Positions 25,296-33,475 of a DNA stretch of 64,000 nt are shown piece by piece. How positions within the stretch are numbered: the first letter of the stretch is position 1; every line of letters begins with the position of its first letter. Location of the stretch: the NCBI RefSeq assembly GCF_020805785.1, contig NZ_JAJGZV010000001.1, positions 558,001 to 622,000 of the forward strand, given 5' to 3'. The translations under genes and the position numbers were made by a program. Below the pieces are notes generated by a model. That model saw nothing but the letters and a program-made list of their open reading frames with translations, was not told the origin of the DNA and did not search any database. Source of the stretch: Flavobacterium chungbukense. Lineage in GTDB: Bacteria > Bacteroidota > Bacteroidia > Flavobacteriales > Flavobacteriaceae.

Positions 25296-26248
25296 TACAA
25301 TTGACTTAATAATTCGGTTTTCTTTGTTTTGAATTCGTCTTCGTCAATTAAACCAGCATCAAATAAAGATTTCAGTTTTTGAAGTTTTGCAGTGAGATCG
25401 TCTGCCGTTTCCTGCTTTGGATTTTCCTTATTTTGCTGTAATTGGTTTAAAAGAATTCCAGTACTTACTGCATTTAAGGTCGCATCGTGAAGAGCAGTCC
25501 CTTTATCTCCAATGGCAGTTGCGGTATTGAATTTGGTAAACTTATCCATATCGGTTACCATATTCATATTAGTGATTTTATCGTAATGTGCTGTAACTTC
25601 TTCAGGTAAGGTTACGCTTGTAATGACAAATTGTGTTAATTCTAGTCCTAGTTGTTCAAAATAAGGTTTTAAATACGGTTCTATTTTTTTGCCAAGCTGT
25701 GTAATATTTCCAGCTACATCGGTCACAGTAATATTTTCGTTTGCCAAAACTTCTCCAAATTTTGGAGCAACAAAATCTCTAAGCTGATTTTGCAATTCAA
25801 AAATCGTAAGCTGCTTGTAAGTTCCTGCGTATTGACGAAAGAATTTAGCAACATCGGCAATTTTGATATCAAAACTTCCGAAAGCACGAATTCTTATTTT
25901 TCCAAATTGCGGATCGTTAAGCAGAATAGGAGCGGGAGTGCCCCATTTGTTGTTGATGAATTGATGCGTATTGAAAAAGTAAACATCTGCCTTAAACGGA
26001 CTTTCAAAACCGTATTTCCAGCCTTTTATTGAACTTAAAATCGGAATGTTTTCGGTAGATAAAGTATGAAGTCCAGGAGAAAAAATATCTGCAAGCTGAC
26101 CTTCGTTTAACAACATGGCGTGTTGACTTTCGCGAACGGTTAATTTAGCTCCGTTTTTTATTTCTTTGTCTTCATCGTGGAATTTCCACATTAATAAATT
26201 AGGATCGCTTGTCGTGGCTTCGATTATTTCTATAAAAGGTAGTTTCAT
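25295..26248 (-). CDS. SPFH-domain protein with C-terminal SHOCT (YdjI-like)
   Basis: 317 residues. The SPFH/virion-core-type domain spans about 30-230: KNGAKLTVRESQHAMLLNEG, FSPGLHTLSTENIPILSSI, IRIRAFGSFDIKIADVAKFF, LELTQFVITSVTLPEE. The C-terminal ~35 residues form a SHOCT helix pair (KLKSLFDAGLIDEDEFKTKK). No transmembrane span; association with the membrane is expected through the SPFH oligomer. First gene of an operon with two zinc-ribbon proteins and an acidic protein, an arrangement like the PspA-linked ydjFGHI module of Bacillus. Confidence 0.87.
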   Translation of the reverse strand: MKLPFIEIIEATTSDPNLLMWKFHDEDKEIKNGAKLTVRESQHAMLLNEGQLADIFSPGLHTLSTENIPILSSIKGWKYGFESPFKADVYFFNTHQFINNKWGTPAPILLNDPQFGKIRIRAFGSFDIKIADVAKFFRQYAGTYKQLTIFELQNQLRDFVAPKFGEVLANENITVTDVAGNITQLGKKIEPYLKPYFEQLGLELTQFVITSVTLPEEVTAHYDKITNMNMVTDMDKFTKFNTATAIGDKGTALHDATLNAVSTGILLNQLQQNKENPKQETADDLTAKLQKLKSLFDAGLIDEDEFKTKKTELLSQL

Positions 26249-26416
26249 TACTTTCTTATTTATAAAGAATAAAAATAATGAATTTGAAATGATGAAAAAA
26301 TTTTCTTACGTGAAATTTTTGACAAATTTTTGTTTGGTGGTGTTTTCTTTACGGATTGTTGAGAATGCTTTGTGAATGGTTGCTTTTTAGGAAACGGTTT
26401 TTAAACAAAAAGCAAA

Positions 26417-26446
26417 AATCCGAATTGCACTTTTACAATTCGGATT
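26417..26446 (-). terminator. Hairpin terminator after the membrane protein gene
   Basis: Arms AATCCGAATTG / CAATTCGGATT are perfect (11 bp), loop CACTTTTA, followed on the minus strand by a T-run. It lies between the four-span membrane gene and the promoter region of the SPFH operon. Confidence 0.85.
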
Positions 26447-26468
26447 ATCTAGAATAAGTTTCTGTTTT

Positions 26469-26852
26469 TTATTTACTTTCAAATCTCTTTTTCCAATAAA
26501 AATATACTGTTAAGACATTTAAAACGGCAAGAAGCCACAACAAAGGATTGCTGAAAAAATCTTGATAAGTATGTCCTTTAGGAATTTCTACAAAAGGGAC
26601 AAAGATTAAAATATCTAGTAAAATAGCAGTCAAAGACATTATGATGCCAATTGGAATTCCTGATGTCGAAATTCCATTTTGATAATAAAACGAAGCTCCA
26701 AAAATCGAGTAGAAAACAATTAAAATGCAGATTAGTGCTGTTTGTATGTTCAAGGAATCTTTTACAATAGGAGTGTGTTCTAGAATAAAAAAGCTTAAAG
26801 CGACAAAAATCCAGAGTATTACGCCCGATAAAACTGCTCTCAGATAATTCAT
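26469..26852 (-). CDS. Four-span membrane protein (DUF5367-like), unknown
   Basis: 127 residues with four hydrophobic helices (about 5-25, 36-57, 65-88, 101-119). The frame can be extended to a TTG at 26876, but the ATG at 26852 overlaps the stop codon of the NmrA gene as ATGA, which is the expected translational coupling, and is chosen. The family label is tentative. Likely cotranscribed with the oxidoreductase upstream. Confidence 0.75.
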   Translation of the reverse strand: MNYLRAVLSGVILWIFVALSFFILEHTPIVKDSLNIQTALICILIVFYSIFGASFYYQNGISTSGIPIGIIMSLTAILLDILIFVPFVEIPKGHTYQDFFSNPLLWLLAVLNVLTVYFYWKKRFESK

Positions 26853-27691
26853 GACAGTTCGTTTACTTTGTTCCAAATTCCAGTTTCTGCTGTTTTTACA
26901 ACATATTCGGTAAAATCTATAGCTTTTCGACCTAAAACTTTTTCAATATCATTTGTAGTGCTAGAATTTCGTCCATCCAGCACTTCTGTAAACAAATAAT
27001 TTACAAGCCAAATTTCGTCTTCATGAACCTGATATTCGCGAAGCATCTTCACGTACTCTTCAAGTTCTACTGCTTGAAAGATAATGTCTCTTTTTGTAAT
27101 TTTTGCTATTTCAGAAACTGCCTGCTCAAAATTAAGCAGACGAGGACCGGTTAATTCGTAAGTCTTACCATTATGTTTTTCGTTTAAAAGTGCTTCTGTG
27201 ACTACTGCTGCAATATCATCTGCATCTGTAAAAGGCTCGAGGACATCGGCTTTTGGCAATGCTACAAATCCAGCTGAAATAGGTTCTAGAAAAATACTTT
27301 CGCTAAAATTCTGATTGAACCAAGATGCTCTTACGATTGTCCAGTTTTTGGCTTTGGCTTTTACAATTTCTTCACATACTTGCGCTTCTTTTTCGCCTCT
27401 TCCAGAAAGAAGAACCATTTTTTCTACTCCATTCTGTGAGGCAAGAGTTGTAAACTTCTGAATGATTTCTGGTGCGGTTGGTATTGCAAGATCGGGTTGA
27501 AAGGTAATGTAAACAACATCAATGTCTTTTATGGCATTTAACCAAGTTTCTTGTTTTTCCCAATCAAAAGGAATTTTGGCAGATCGCGAACCAATTCTGA
27601 CTTCTATATCTTTTTGTGTTTCTAATAGTGCGGCAACTCTGCGGCCCGTTTTTCCGTTGCCTCCCAGTACTAAAATTTTCTTTGTTTTCAT
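26849..27691 (-). CDS. NmrA-like NAD(P)-binding oxidoreductase
   Basis: 280 residues. KILVLGGNGKTGRRVAALL is the Rossmann loop, and EKMVLLSGRGEKEAQVCEE, NWTIVRASWFNQNFSESIF and FTDADDIAAVVTEALLNEKH are typical of NmrA/HSCARG-type atypical SDRs. The protein is related to but distinct from the one at 13383-14279. It overlaps the downstream membrane gene by four bases (ATGA). The AraC regulator gene lies 69 nt upstream on the same strand. Confidence 0.87.
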   Translation of the reverse strand: MKTKKILVLGGNGKTGRRVAALLETQKDIEVRIGSRSAKIPFDWEKQETWLNAIKDIDVVYITFQPDLAIPTAPEIIQKFTTLASQNGVEKMVLLSGRGEKEAQVCEEIVKAKAKNWTIVRASWFNQNFSESIFLEPISAGFVALPKADVLEPFTDADDIAAVVTEALLNEKHNGKTYELTGPRLLNFEQAVSEIAKITKRDIIFQAVELEEYVKMLREYQVHEDEIWLVNYLFTEVLDGRNSSTTNDIEKVLGRKAIDFTEYVVKTAETGIWNKVNELS

Positions 27692-27760
27692 GATTAATGA
27701 TTTAATTAATGATGATACAAAGTTGCAGACATCAACATAAAAAGATTTGTCTGAAAGGAA

Positions 27761-28639
27761 TTAAGATTTGTTTGAAAAGAATTGTTTTTTGACTTCGTTT
27801 GGTCTTGATCCAAATTTTTTCTGGAAAGCGTTAGAGAATGAACTTAAGCTTTCGTAACCAACTTCCCATGCAGTTTCTTGTACAGTTTTGTCGCTGTTGC
27901 AAAGTAATTCGTAAGCTTTGTTGAGTCTTTCTTCGTGAATGTATTTGTAAACTGGAATTCCAAAAAGTTCTTTAAAGTTCTTTTTGAGTTTATTGCTGTT
28001 TAAACCAATTAGTTTAGATAATTCTGTAAGGGTAGGCGGTTTTGAATAGTTTGTGCTAACGATATCTTTTGCCTGAAAAAGTTTTTCTTTGTCTTTTTCG
28101 GTTAAATCTGTTTTCTTTTCTGTAGAAAGCAGTGCAAAATAATGCGCCAGTAATTCATTCACCTGACTTTTTAAGAATAATAATCTTGTATTGCCAGCAT
28201 AAGTGGTATTGAATATTTTTTGAACGGCCAATTGCATTTCAAGGGTCATAAACAGCGTTGGACCTCTTACAAAATGTGCCGATGGATTTACTAATTCGGG
28301 CAGCTGTTTTTCAAAAATCTCTCTTTCTTCTTTTGGTAATGTCTGCAGGGTTTTCAGCTTCGCAAAAATGCTGATAGATTGTAAAGGCTTTTGGGGAGCA
28401 ATTTTATGCGAAAAAGAAACTTTCTGATTTCCAAAAAAAGAAATCGCTAAGCCAGTTGTGTTTGTTAGGTATTTTGTTTGATCGTTATGTTTAATTTCCA
28501 ATTCTACATTTCCAGAACCATAAAAAGCAAAACCTACTGCATCACCATCAATCTCACATTGCTGCACAAATTCTTTGTCAGAATTAGATTGTTCAATGAG
28601 GACAATGAAATTATTTACTTCTATGATATCGGTGGTCAT
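27761..28639 (-). CDS. AraC-family transcriptional regulator
   Basis: 292 residues. The C-terminal DNA-binding domain has PPTLTELSKLIGLNSNKLKK, then LFGIPVYKYIHEERLNKAYE, KTVQETAWEVGYESLSSFS and NAFQKKFGSRPNEVKKQF, a clear double helix-turn-helix. The N-terminal part resembles the ligand-binding half of PchR-like regulators. It sits upstream of the NmrA gene and probably regulates it. Second NmrA/AraC pair in the window. Confidence 0.88.
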   Translation of the reverse strand: MTTDIIEVNNFIVLIEQSNSDKEFVQQCEIDGDAVGFAFYGSGNVELEIKHNDQTKYLTNTTGLAISFFGNQKVSFSHKIAPQKPLQSISIFAKLKTLQTLPKEEREIFEKQLPELVNPSAHFVRGPTLFMTLEMQLAVQKIFNTTYAGNTRLLFLKSQVNELLAHYFALLSTEKKTDLTEKDKEKLFQAKDIVSTNYSKPPTLTELSKLIGLNSNKLKKNFKELFGIPVYKYIHEERLNKAYELLCNSDKTVQETAWEVGYESLSSFSNAFQKKFGSRPNEVKKQFFSNKS

Positions 28640-28756
28640 TTTTAATTAGTTAATTAGAAAATTAGAGAATTAGATAATTTTGGAAGGCCTAATCTAATCA
28701 AATATACAAAAGTACTTTGGTTTGAATATTTTTATCTTACTGAGCATATTAAACAA

Positions 28757-28790
28757 AAAAATCCGACTTGTTTTCACAAATCGGATTTTT
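28757..28790 (-). terminator. Hairpin terminator after lpdA
   Basis: Arms AAAAATCCGACTTG / CAAATCGGATTTTT with one mismatch and loop TTTTCA, followed on the minus strand by TTTG. Stem and loop match the hairpins at 20443 and 22225 almost exactly. Confidence 0.85.
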
Positions 28791-28830
28791 ATAAATTGAA
28801 AATTATATATAAGCGTAAAACGGTATATTT

Positions 28831-30219
28831 TTACAAGTGAATTACTTCGCCGTAAGCATCAGCTACAGCTTCCATAACAGCCTCGCTCATTGTTGGGTGA
28901 GGGTGGATAGATTTTAAGATTTCGTGACCAGTAGTTTCTAGTTTACGAGCTACAACTGCTTCAGCAATCATATCTGTAACACCAGCACCAATCATGTGGC
29001 ATCCTAACCATTCTCCGTATTTAGCATCGAAGATTACTTTTACGAATCCGTCAGCATTTCCAGCCGCTTTTGCTTTTCCAGAAGCTGAGAATGGGAATTT
29101 ACCAATTTTTAATTCGTAACCTTTTTCTTTTGCTTGCTTCTCAGTTAAACCAACAGAAGCGATTTCTGGAGTCGCATAAGTACAACCAGGAACGTTTCCG
29201 TAATCGATTGGGTCTACGTGTAAACCTTTAATTTTTTCAACACAGTTGATTCCTTCAGCAGAAGCAACGTGAGCTAAAGCTTGACCTGGAGTAACGTCTC
29301 CAATTGCGTAGTATCCTGGAATATTAGTTGCGTTGTAAGCGTTTACTAAGATTTTATCTCTGTCAACAGCAATTCCAACTTCTTCTAATCCGATGTTTTC
29401 AATGTTTGTTTTGATTCCAACAGCCGAAAGTACGATGTCAGCTTCTAAAACTTCTTCTCCTTTTGCTGTTTTAACGAAAGCTTTAACACCAGCTCCAGTT
29501 GTATCAATACGCTCAACAGAAGAGTTTGTCATTACTTTAATTCCTGATTTTTTCAAAGAACGCTCAAATTGTTTTGAGATATCTTCGTCTTCTACAGGAA
29601 CTACGTTTGGCATAAATTCTACGATAGTAACGTCTGTTCCCATTGAGTTGTAGAAGTGAGCAAACTCAACTCCAATTGCTCCAGAACCAACAATGATCAT
29701 AGATTTTGGTTGAGTTGGTAACGTCATTGCCTGACGGTATCCAATTACTTTTACTCCGTCTTGAGGTAAGTTTGGTAACTCACGAGAACGAGCACCAGTT
29801 GCGATGATAATGTGATCAGCGCTGTATTCTGTAACTTTATTGTCTTTATCGGTAACGTCAAGTTTTTTTCCTGGTTTTAGTTTTCCAAAACCTTCAATAA
29901 CGTCAATTTTGTTTTTTTTCATTAAGAATTGAACTCCTTTGCTCATTCCTTCCGCAACACCACGGCTACGTTGAACAACTGCAGGGAAATCTTTATCAAA
30001 TTCAGAAACTTTCAATCCGTAGTCAGAAGCGTGTTTTAAATAATCAAAAACCTGAGCAGATTTTAAAAGCGCTTTTGTTGGAATACATCCCCAGTTAAGG
30101 CAAACTCCACCAAGATTTTCTTTTTCTACTACAGCTACTTTAAAGCCTAATTGAGAAGCTCTAATCGCTGTTACATATCCTCCAGGACCACTTCCTAAAA
30201 CAATAACGTCGTATTTCAT
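28831..30219 (-). CDS. lpdA: Dihydrolipoyl dehydrogenase
   Basis: 462 residues, full family length. FAD loop YDVIVLGSGPGGYVTAIRAS; redox disulfide GGVCLNWGCIPTK with Cys40 and Cys45; NAD loop IIVGSGAIGVEFAHFYNSMG; catalytic His-Glu region SIHPHPTMSEAVMEA. It is the E3 component shared by pyruvate and 2-oxoglutarate dehydrogenases and the glycine cleavage system; cytosolic. Monocistronic, with a terminator on its 3' side and a 583-nt repeat-rich spacer upstream. Confidence 0.97.
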   Translation of the reverse strand: MKYDVIVLGSGPGGYVTAIRASQLGFKVAVVEKENLGGVCLNWGCIPTKALLKSAQVFDYLKHASDYGLKVSEFDKDFPAVVQRSRGVAEGMSKGVQFLMKKNKIDVIEGFGKLKPGKKLDVTDKDNKVTEYSADHIIIATGARSRELPNLPQDGVKVIGYRQAMTLPTQPKSMIIVGSGAIGVEFAHFYNSMGTDVTIVEFMPNVVPVEDEDISKQFERSLKKSGIKVMTNSSVERIDTTGAGVKAFVKTAKGEEVLEADIVLSAVGIKTNIENIGLEEVGIAVDRDKILVNAYNATNIPGYYAIGDVTPGQALAHVASAEGINCVEKIKGLHVDPIDYGNVPGCTYATPEIASVGLTEKQAKEKGYELKIGKFPFSASGKAKAAGNADGFVKVIFDAKYGEWLGCHMIGAGVTDMIAEAVVARKLETTGHEILKSIHPHPTMSEAVMEAVADAYGEVIHL

Positions 30220-30436
30220 TTTTTTTGTTTTTAGTATTAACTACCGAAAAATGAAGTCTACAATTCCGAAACTCATCTTTCGATTTATTCTTTTGTTATT
30301 TGTGATTGCGAATTTAAGGATTTATTTTAAATCAACGTCTGAAAATTTGTTTTTAAAAGCACAGATTTTGGTCTTTTCACAGAAACTGAAGGAATTGTGA
30401 ATTGTAAATTGTGAATTATGAATTGTTTTTTGTGAT

Positions 30437-30646
30437 TTAGTGATTAGTTCTTAGTAATTAGTCCTTAGTAATTAGTTCTTAGTAATTAGTTCTTAGTAAT
30501 TAGTTCTTAGTAATTAGTTCTTAGTAATTAGTTCTTAGTAATTAGTTCTTAGTAATTAGTTCTTAGTAATTAGTTCTTAGTAATTAGTCCTCAGTAAATA
30601 GTTTTTAGTAAATAGTTTTTAGTAAATAGTTTTTAGTGAATAGTGA
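30437..30646. repeat. 14-bp tandem repeat, 15 copies
   Basis: The unit TTAGTAATTAGTTC is repeated fifteen times without spacers; the central copies are identical and the last four drift to TTAGTAAATAGTTT. Total 210 nt. A classic minisatellite likely to vary in copy number between strains. Confidence 0.92.
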
Positions 30647-30672
30647 GGAGTGCTTTGGGAAATTTAAAAAAA

Positions 30673-30743
30673 ATAAGCCACAGATTATAAAGATTAAAAT
30701 GATTTAAAAAAATCTGTGTTAATCTTTATAATCTGTGGCTTAT
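30673..30743. repeat. Perfect 25-bp inverted repeat (hairpin)
   Basis: Arms begin ATAAGCCACAGATTATAAAG (30673-30697) and are repeated exactly in reverse complement at 30719-30743, leaving a 21-nt loop that itself holds AATCTGTG. It lies at the 3' side of the HNH-like gene and could terminate or stabilise transcripts. The AGCCACAGATTATAAAGATT word is a typical Flavobacterium dispersed repeat (from memory). Confidence 0.85.
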
Positions 30744-30802
30744 GTAATTGTAATGATGAGCTATGAATCAATAATTTACCATTCACAATTAACAATTCAT
30801 AA

Positions 30803-31387
30803 TTAAATCTTCACGTGCCCCCAGTTTTCGCCGCTTGCAATTCTTCTAATTTGCATTTCGCTGACACCGAACTGTTTGGCAATCATTTTAAGGCGTGTTT
30901 TTTGCTCAGGTCTTGCTAGTATTTTTTTAATTAACATCACTTTTGTTGTGGTTAATTTTCTTCCGTCGGCTTTTAGATTATGTTCGATAAGATTCTTTTT
31001 CGCCTGAATAACACGTGGACTTTTACGGCTATGCGCCATCATTTCCTGTTTGGTTGCCCAGCGTAAATTACTAATATCGTCATTACTTCTGTTATAATCC
31101 AGATGCAATACATAAGTCTGATCTTCGGAATCTTTCGGAATAAAATATTGAGCAACTAATTTATATAAGAAGAGGTATTTGTTAACGATTTTGTCGTCTT
31201 TTTTAACCTTAAAACGGAAAGTCGGATATCCGTCACTTAAGCCACCTTTTAGTATTCGGCCATTTTCAATTTCGTCAGTAAAACTTATTAATCGTCCTCT
31301 GTTTGAAATGGCATATTTTAATTGTAATGAGGCGTTTATTTCTATTTCTTTAAATTGTTCGTTTGGGTAAAATCGGTTTTGTGGCAT
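30803..31387 (-). CDS. NUMOD4/HNH-like DNA-binding protein
   Basis: 194 residues. The N-terminal ~60 residues fit NUMOD4 (YAISNRGRLISFTDEIENGR). The middle fits an HNH_3-like core, YVLHLDYNRSNDDISNLRWA, where the first of the usual paired histidines is replaced by Leu-flanked sequence. The C-terminal part is a helix-turn-helix (KMIAKQFGVSEMQIRRIASG). It may be a regulator derived from a homing endonuclease rather than an active nuclease. No intron or flanking duplication is visible. ATG start. Confidence 0.75.
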   Translation of the reverse strand: MPQNRFYPNEQFKEIEINASLQLKYAISNRGRLISFTDEIENGRILKGGLSDGYPTFRFKVKKDDKIVNKYLFLYKLVAQYFIPKDSEDQTYVLHLDYNRSNDDISNLRWATKQEMMAHSRKSPRVIQAKKNLIEHNLKADGRKLTTTKVMLIKKILARPEQKTRLKMIAKQFGVSEMQIRRIASGENWGHVKI

Positions 31388-31415
31388 TTTCTTTTACATT
31401 TGATTTCTATACTCT

Positions 31416-31423
31416 CAAAGATA
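31416..31423 (-). promoter_or_regulatory. Candidate -7 promoter element (TATCTTTG)
   Basis: On the minus strand the sequence reads TATCTTTG, matching the Bacteroidota TAnnTTTG -7 consensus, about 29 nt before the ATG of the HNH-like gene. No convincing -33 TTG lies at the expected distance, so this is a moderate call. Confidence 0.4.
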
Positions 31424-31637
31424 AATAATAAACCAAAAATGTAAGCTATCTACTTGATACTGAAATGTCAATTTTATGATTTCTATAACGCTATTTTAAC
31501 GTTTTGAAATCATTTTGACAGTTTTTAGTCGGATTTTAAATCACAAATTATGAAATATGCAGTTTTTTAATTTTGAACTAAACGTGAATTTTAGATTAAA
31601 TTAGCATTATTTTATTGATCAACTTAAGTTTTAAGAA

Positions 31638-33392
31638 CTAATTAGCTACTGAAAATTGAGAGTCATATAAATTTTTATAGTAGCCATCAGTTTTTTGCAA
31701 CAATTCCTGATGCGTTCCTTGTTCCACAATTAAACCTTTATCCATCACGACAATTTTATCGGCATTTACAATTGTTGCTAGTCTGTGCGCAATAATAATA
31801 GAAGTTCTTCCTTTTGTAATCGTCTCAGTCGCGCGCTGAATCATTTCTTCAGAATACGTATCTATCGAAGAAGTCGCTTCATCCAAAATCAAAATACTTG
31901 GATTACTTACATAGGAACGTAAAAAGGCAATCAATTGACGCTGTCCAGACGAAAGCATTACGCCTCGTTCTTTTACATCAAAATCGTAATTATTTGGGAG
32001 ATTCATAATGAAATCATGAACGCCAATTTTCTTCGCTGCGTCAATAACTCTTTCTCTCGTAATTTCTGGATTATGCAAAGTAATGTTATTGTAAATTGTA
32101 TCAGCAAACAAGAATACATCTTGTAAAACTACAGCAATCTGTTTTCTTAAAGATGCTAATGTATAGTTTTCGATATTTTCTCCGTCAATAGAAATTGTCC
32201 CGCCGTTAATTTCGTAAAAGCGATTCAAAAGATTTATAATAGTGGATTTTCCAGCACCAGTAGAACCTACAATAGCAATAGTTTGTCCAGCTGAAACCGA
32301 TAGATCAATTCCTTTTATGACTTCTTCTTCTGGGATATAACTGAAACGAACGCCTTTGAATTCGATACTTCCGTTAAAAACAGGTGCTTCAATGGTTCCT
32401 GTGTCTTGGATGTGATCTTGTGTATCAATAATATCAAAAACACGATTGGCAGCAATCATTCCTAATTGCATCTCGTTAAATTTATCCGCAATTTGTCTCA
32501 GCGGATTAAATAGCATTCCGATAAACATGGTGTAAGAGAATAAATCTCCAAAAGTCGTAAAATGATCTCCGTTTAAAATTCTAAATCCACCATAAACGAC
32601 AACCAGACCTAAAGTTATAGACGAAATAATATCGGCAATCGGGAAAAAGATGGAGTTGTATAAAATCGTTTTTATCCAAGCAACTCGATGTTTATTATTG
32701 ATGTCTTTAAAGTTTTCAGCTTCGATTTTTTCACGATTAAAAAGCTGTACGATTTTCATTCCCGTCACGCGTTCTTGTACAAAAGAGTTCATGTTGGCAA
32801 TCTGCGTTCGTACTTCCTCAAAAGCAACCTGCATTTTACGCTGAAAAATTCTTGTTATGTAAACCAGAATTGGCATTGCAATAACAACAATCCAAGTTAG
32901 TTTCCAGTTCATGTAAAACATAAAAATTAAGACCACCACCATTTTCATCAAATCGCTTATAATCATAAACAAACCTTGACTGAAAATGCGGGCAATCGAT
33001 TCGATATCAGAAACGGCACGTGTTACCAATTGCCCTACAGGAACCAGATCAAAATACTTCATTCTAAAACTTAGAATGTGCTTAAAAAGTTTGGTTCGAA
33101 TGTCTTTTACAATATCTTGCCCAAGCCAGTTCGCCCAATACACAAAATAAAACTGAGAGAAAACTTCCATTAATAAAACTACGCCCATTAAGATGATGTA
33201 CATCAATAGTCCCATTTTATCATGAGTTTTGATATAGCCATCGACAGTTTCTTTAAGTAAATACGGTCGAAGGGCGGCGAAAATAGAGAGCGAAACGGCA
33301 AAAATAATTACGCCGTAGTAACGCCATTTATAAGGCTTTGTATATTTTAAAATTCTTTTAAATAATCCTGTATCGAACGCTTTTGCTTTCAT
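31638..33392 (-). CDS. ABC transporter, fused permease/ATPase (MsbA-like exporter)
   Basis: 584 residues. An N-terminal six-span ABC exporter membrane domain (about 20-310) is followed by an ATPase domain: Walker A IVGSTGAGKSTI, signature LSSGQRQLIAFLRS, Walker B ILILDEATSSIDTYSEE, and H-loop IIIAHRLATI. The frame could begin at a TTG at 33404, but the ATG at 33392 (MKAKAFDTGLF) is preferred. A homodimeric exporter for lipids or drugs; substrate unknown. Adjacent to truA, separated by a repeat-bearing spacer. Confidence 0.95.
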   Translation of the reverse strand: MKAKAFDTGLFKRILKYTKPYKWRYYGVIIFAVSLSIFAALRPYLLKETVDGYIKTHDKMGLLMYIILMGVVLLMEVFSQFYFVYWANWLGQDIVKDIRTKLFKHILSFRMKYFDLVPVGQLVTRAVSDIESIARIFSQGLFMIISDLMKMVVVLIFMFYMNWKLTWIVVIAMPILVYITRIFQRKMQVAFEEVRTQIANMNSFVQERVTGMKIVQLFNREKIEAENFKDINNKHRVAWIKTILYNSIFFPIADIISSITLGLVVVYGGFRILNGDHFTTFGDLFSYTMFIGMLFNPLRQIADKFNEMQLGMIAANRVFDIIDTQDHIQDTGTIEAPVFNGSIEFKGVRFSYIPEEEVIKGIDLSVSAGQTIAIVGSTGAGKSTIINLLNRFYEINGGTISIDGENIENYTLASLRKQIAVVLQDVFLFADTIYNNITLHNPEITRERVIDAAKKIGVHDFIMNLPNNYDFDVKERGVMLSSGQRQLIAFLRSYVSNPSILILDEATSSIDTYSEEMIQRATETITKGRTSIIIAHRLATIVNADKIVVMDKGLIVEQGTHQELLQKTDGYYKNLYDSQFSVAN

Positions 33393-33404
33393 TTGTTTTT
33401 TCAA

Positions 33405-33475
33405 GCTTTAAGCTTTAGGCTTTAAGCAATAGACTTAACGCGGAGCGCTTAAAGCCTACAACTTATAGCTTATAG
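33405..33475. repeat. Spacer with AGCTTTAAGC / GCTTAAAGC repeats
   Basis: The spacer between truA and the ABC exporter contains direct and inverted copies of AGCTTTAAGC, GGCTTTAAGC and GCTTAAAGCC plus two copies of TATAGCT. They can fold into a hairpin that could end the truA transcript. No gene. Confidence 0.6.

Larger units (their letters stand above)
30220..30802. other. 583-nt spacer between the HNH-like gene and lpdA
   Basis: This spacer contains the lpdA promoter region (30220-30390), short ATTGTGAATT words that recur inverted near 30781-30806, a 14-bp tandem array (30437-30646) and a long perfect hairpin (30673-30743). No open frame of note. The pieces are listed separately. Confidence 0.7.

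Noticed and set aside
30437..30646. Possible CRISPR array
   Set aside because: The 14-bp units follow each other directly with no unique spacers, and no cas gene is present; it is a tandem repeat.
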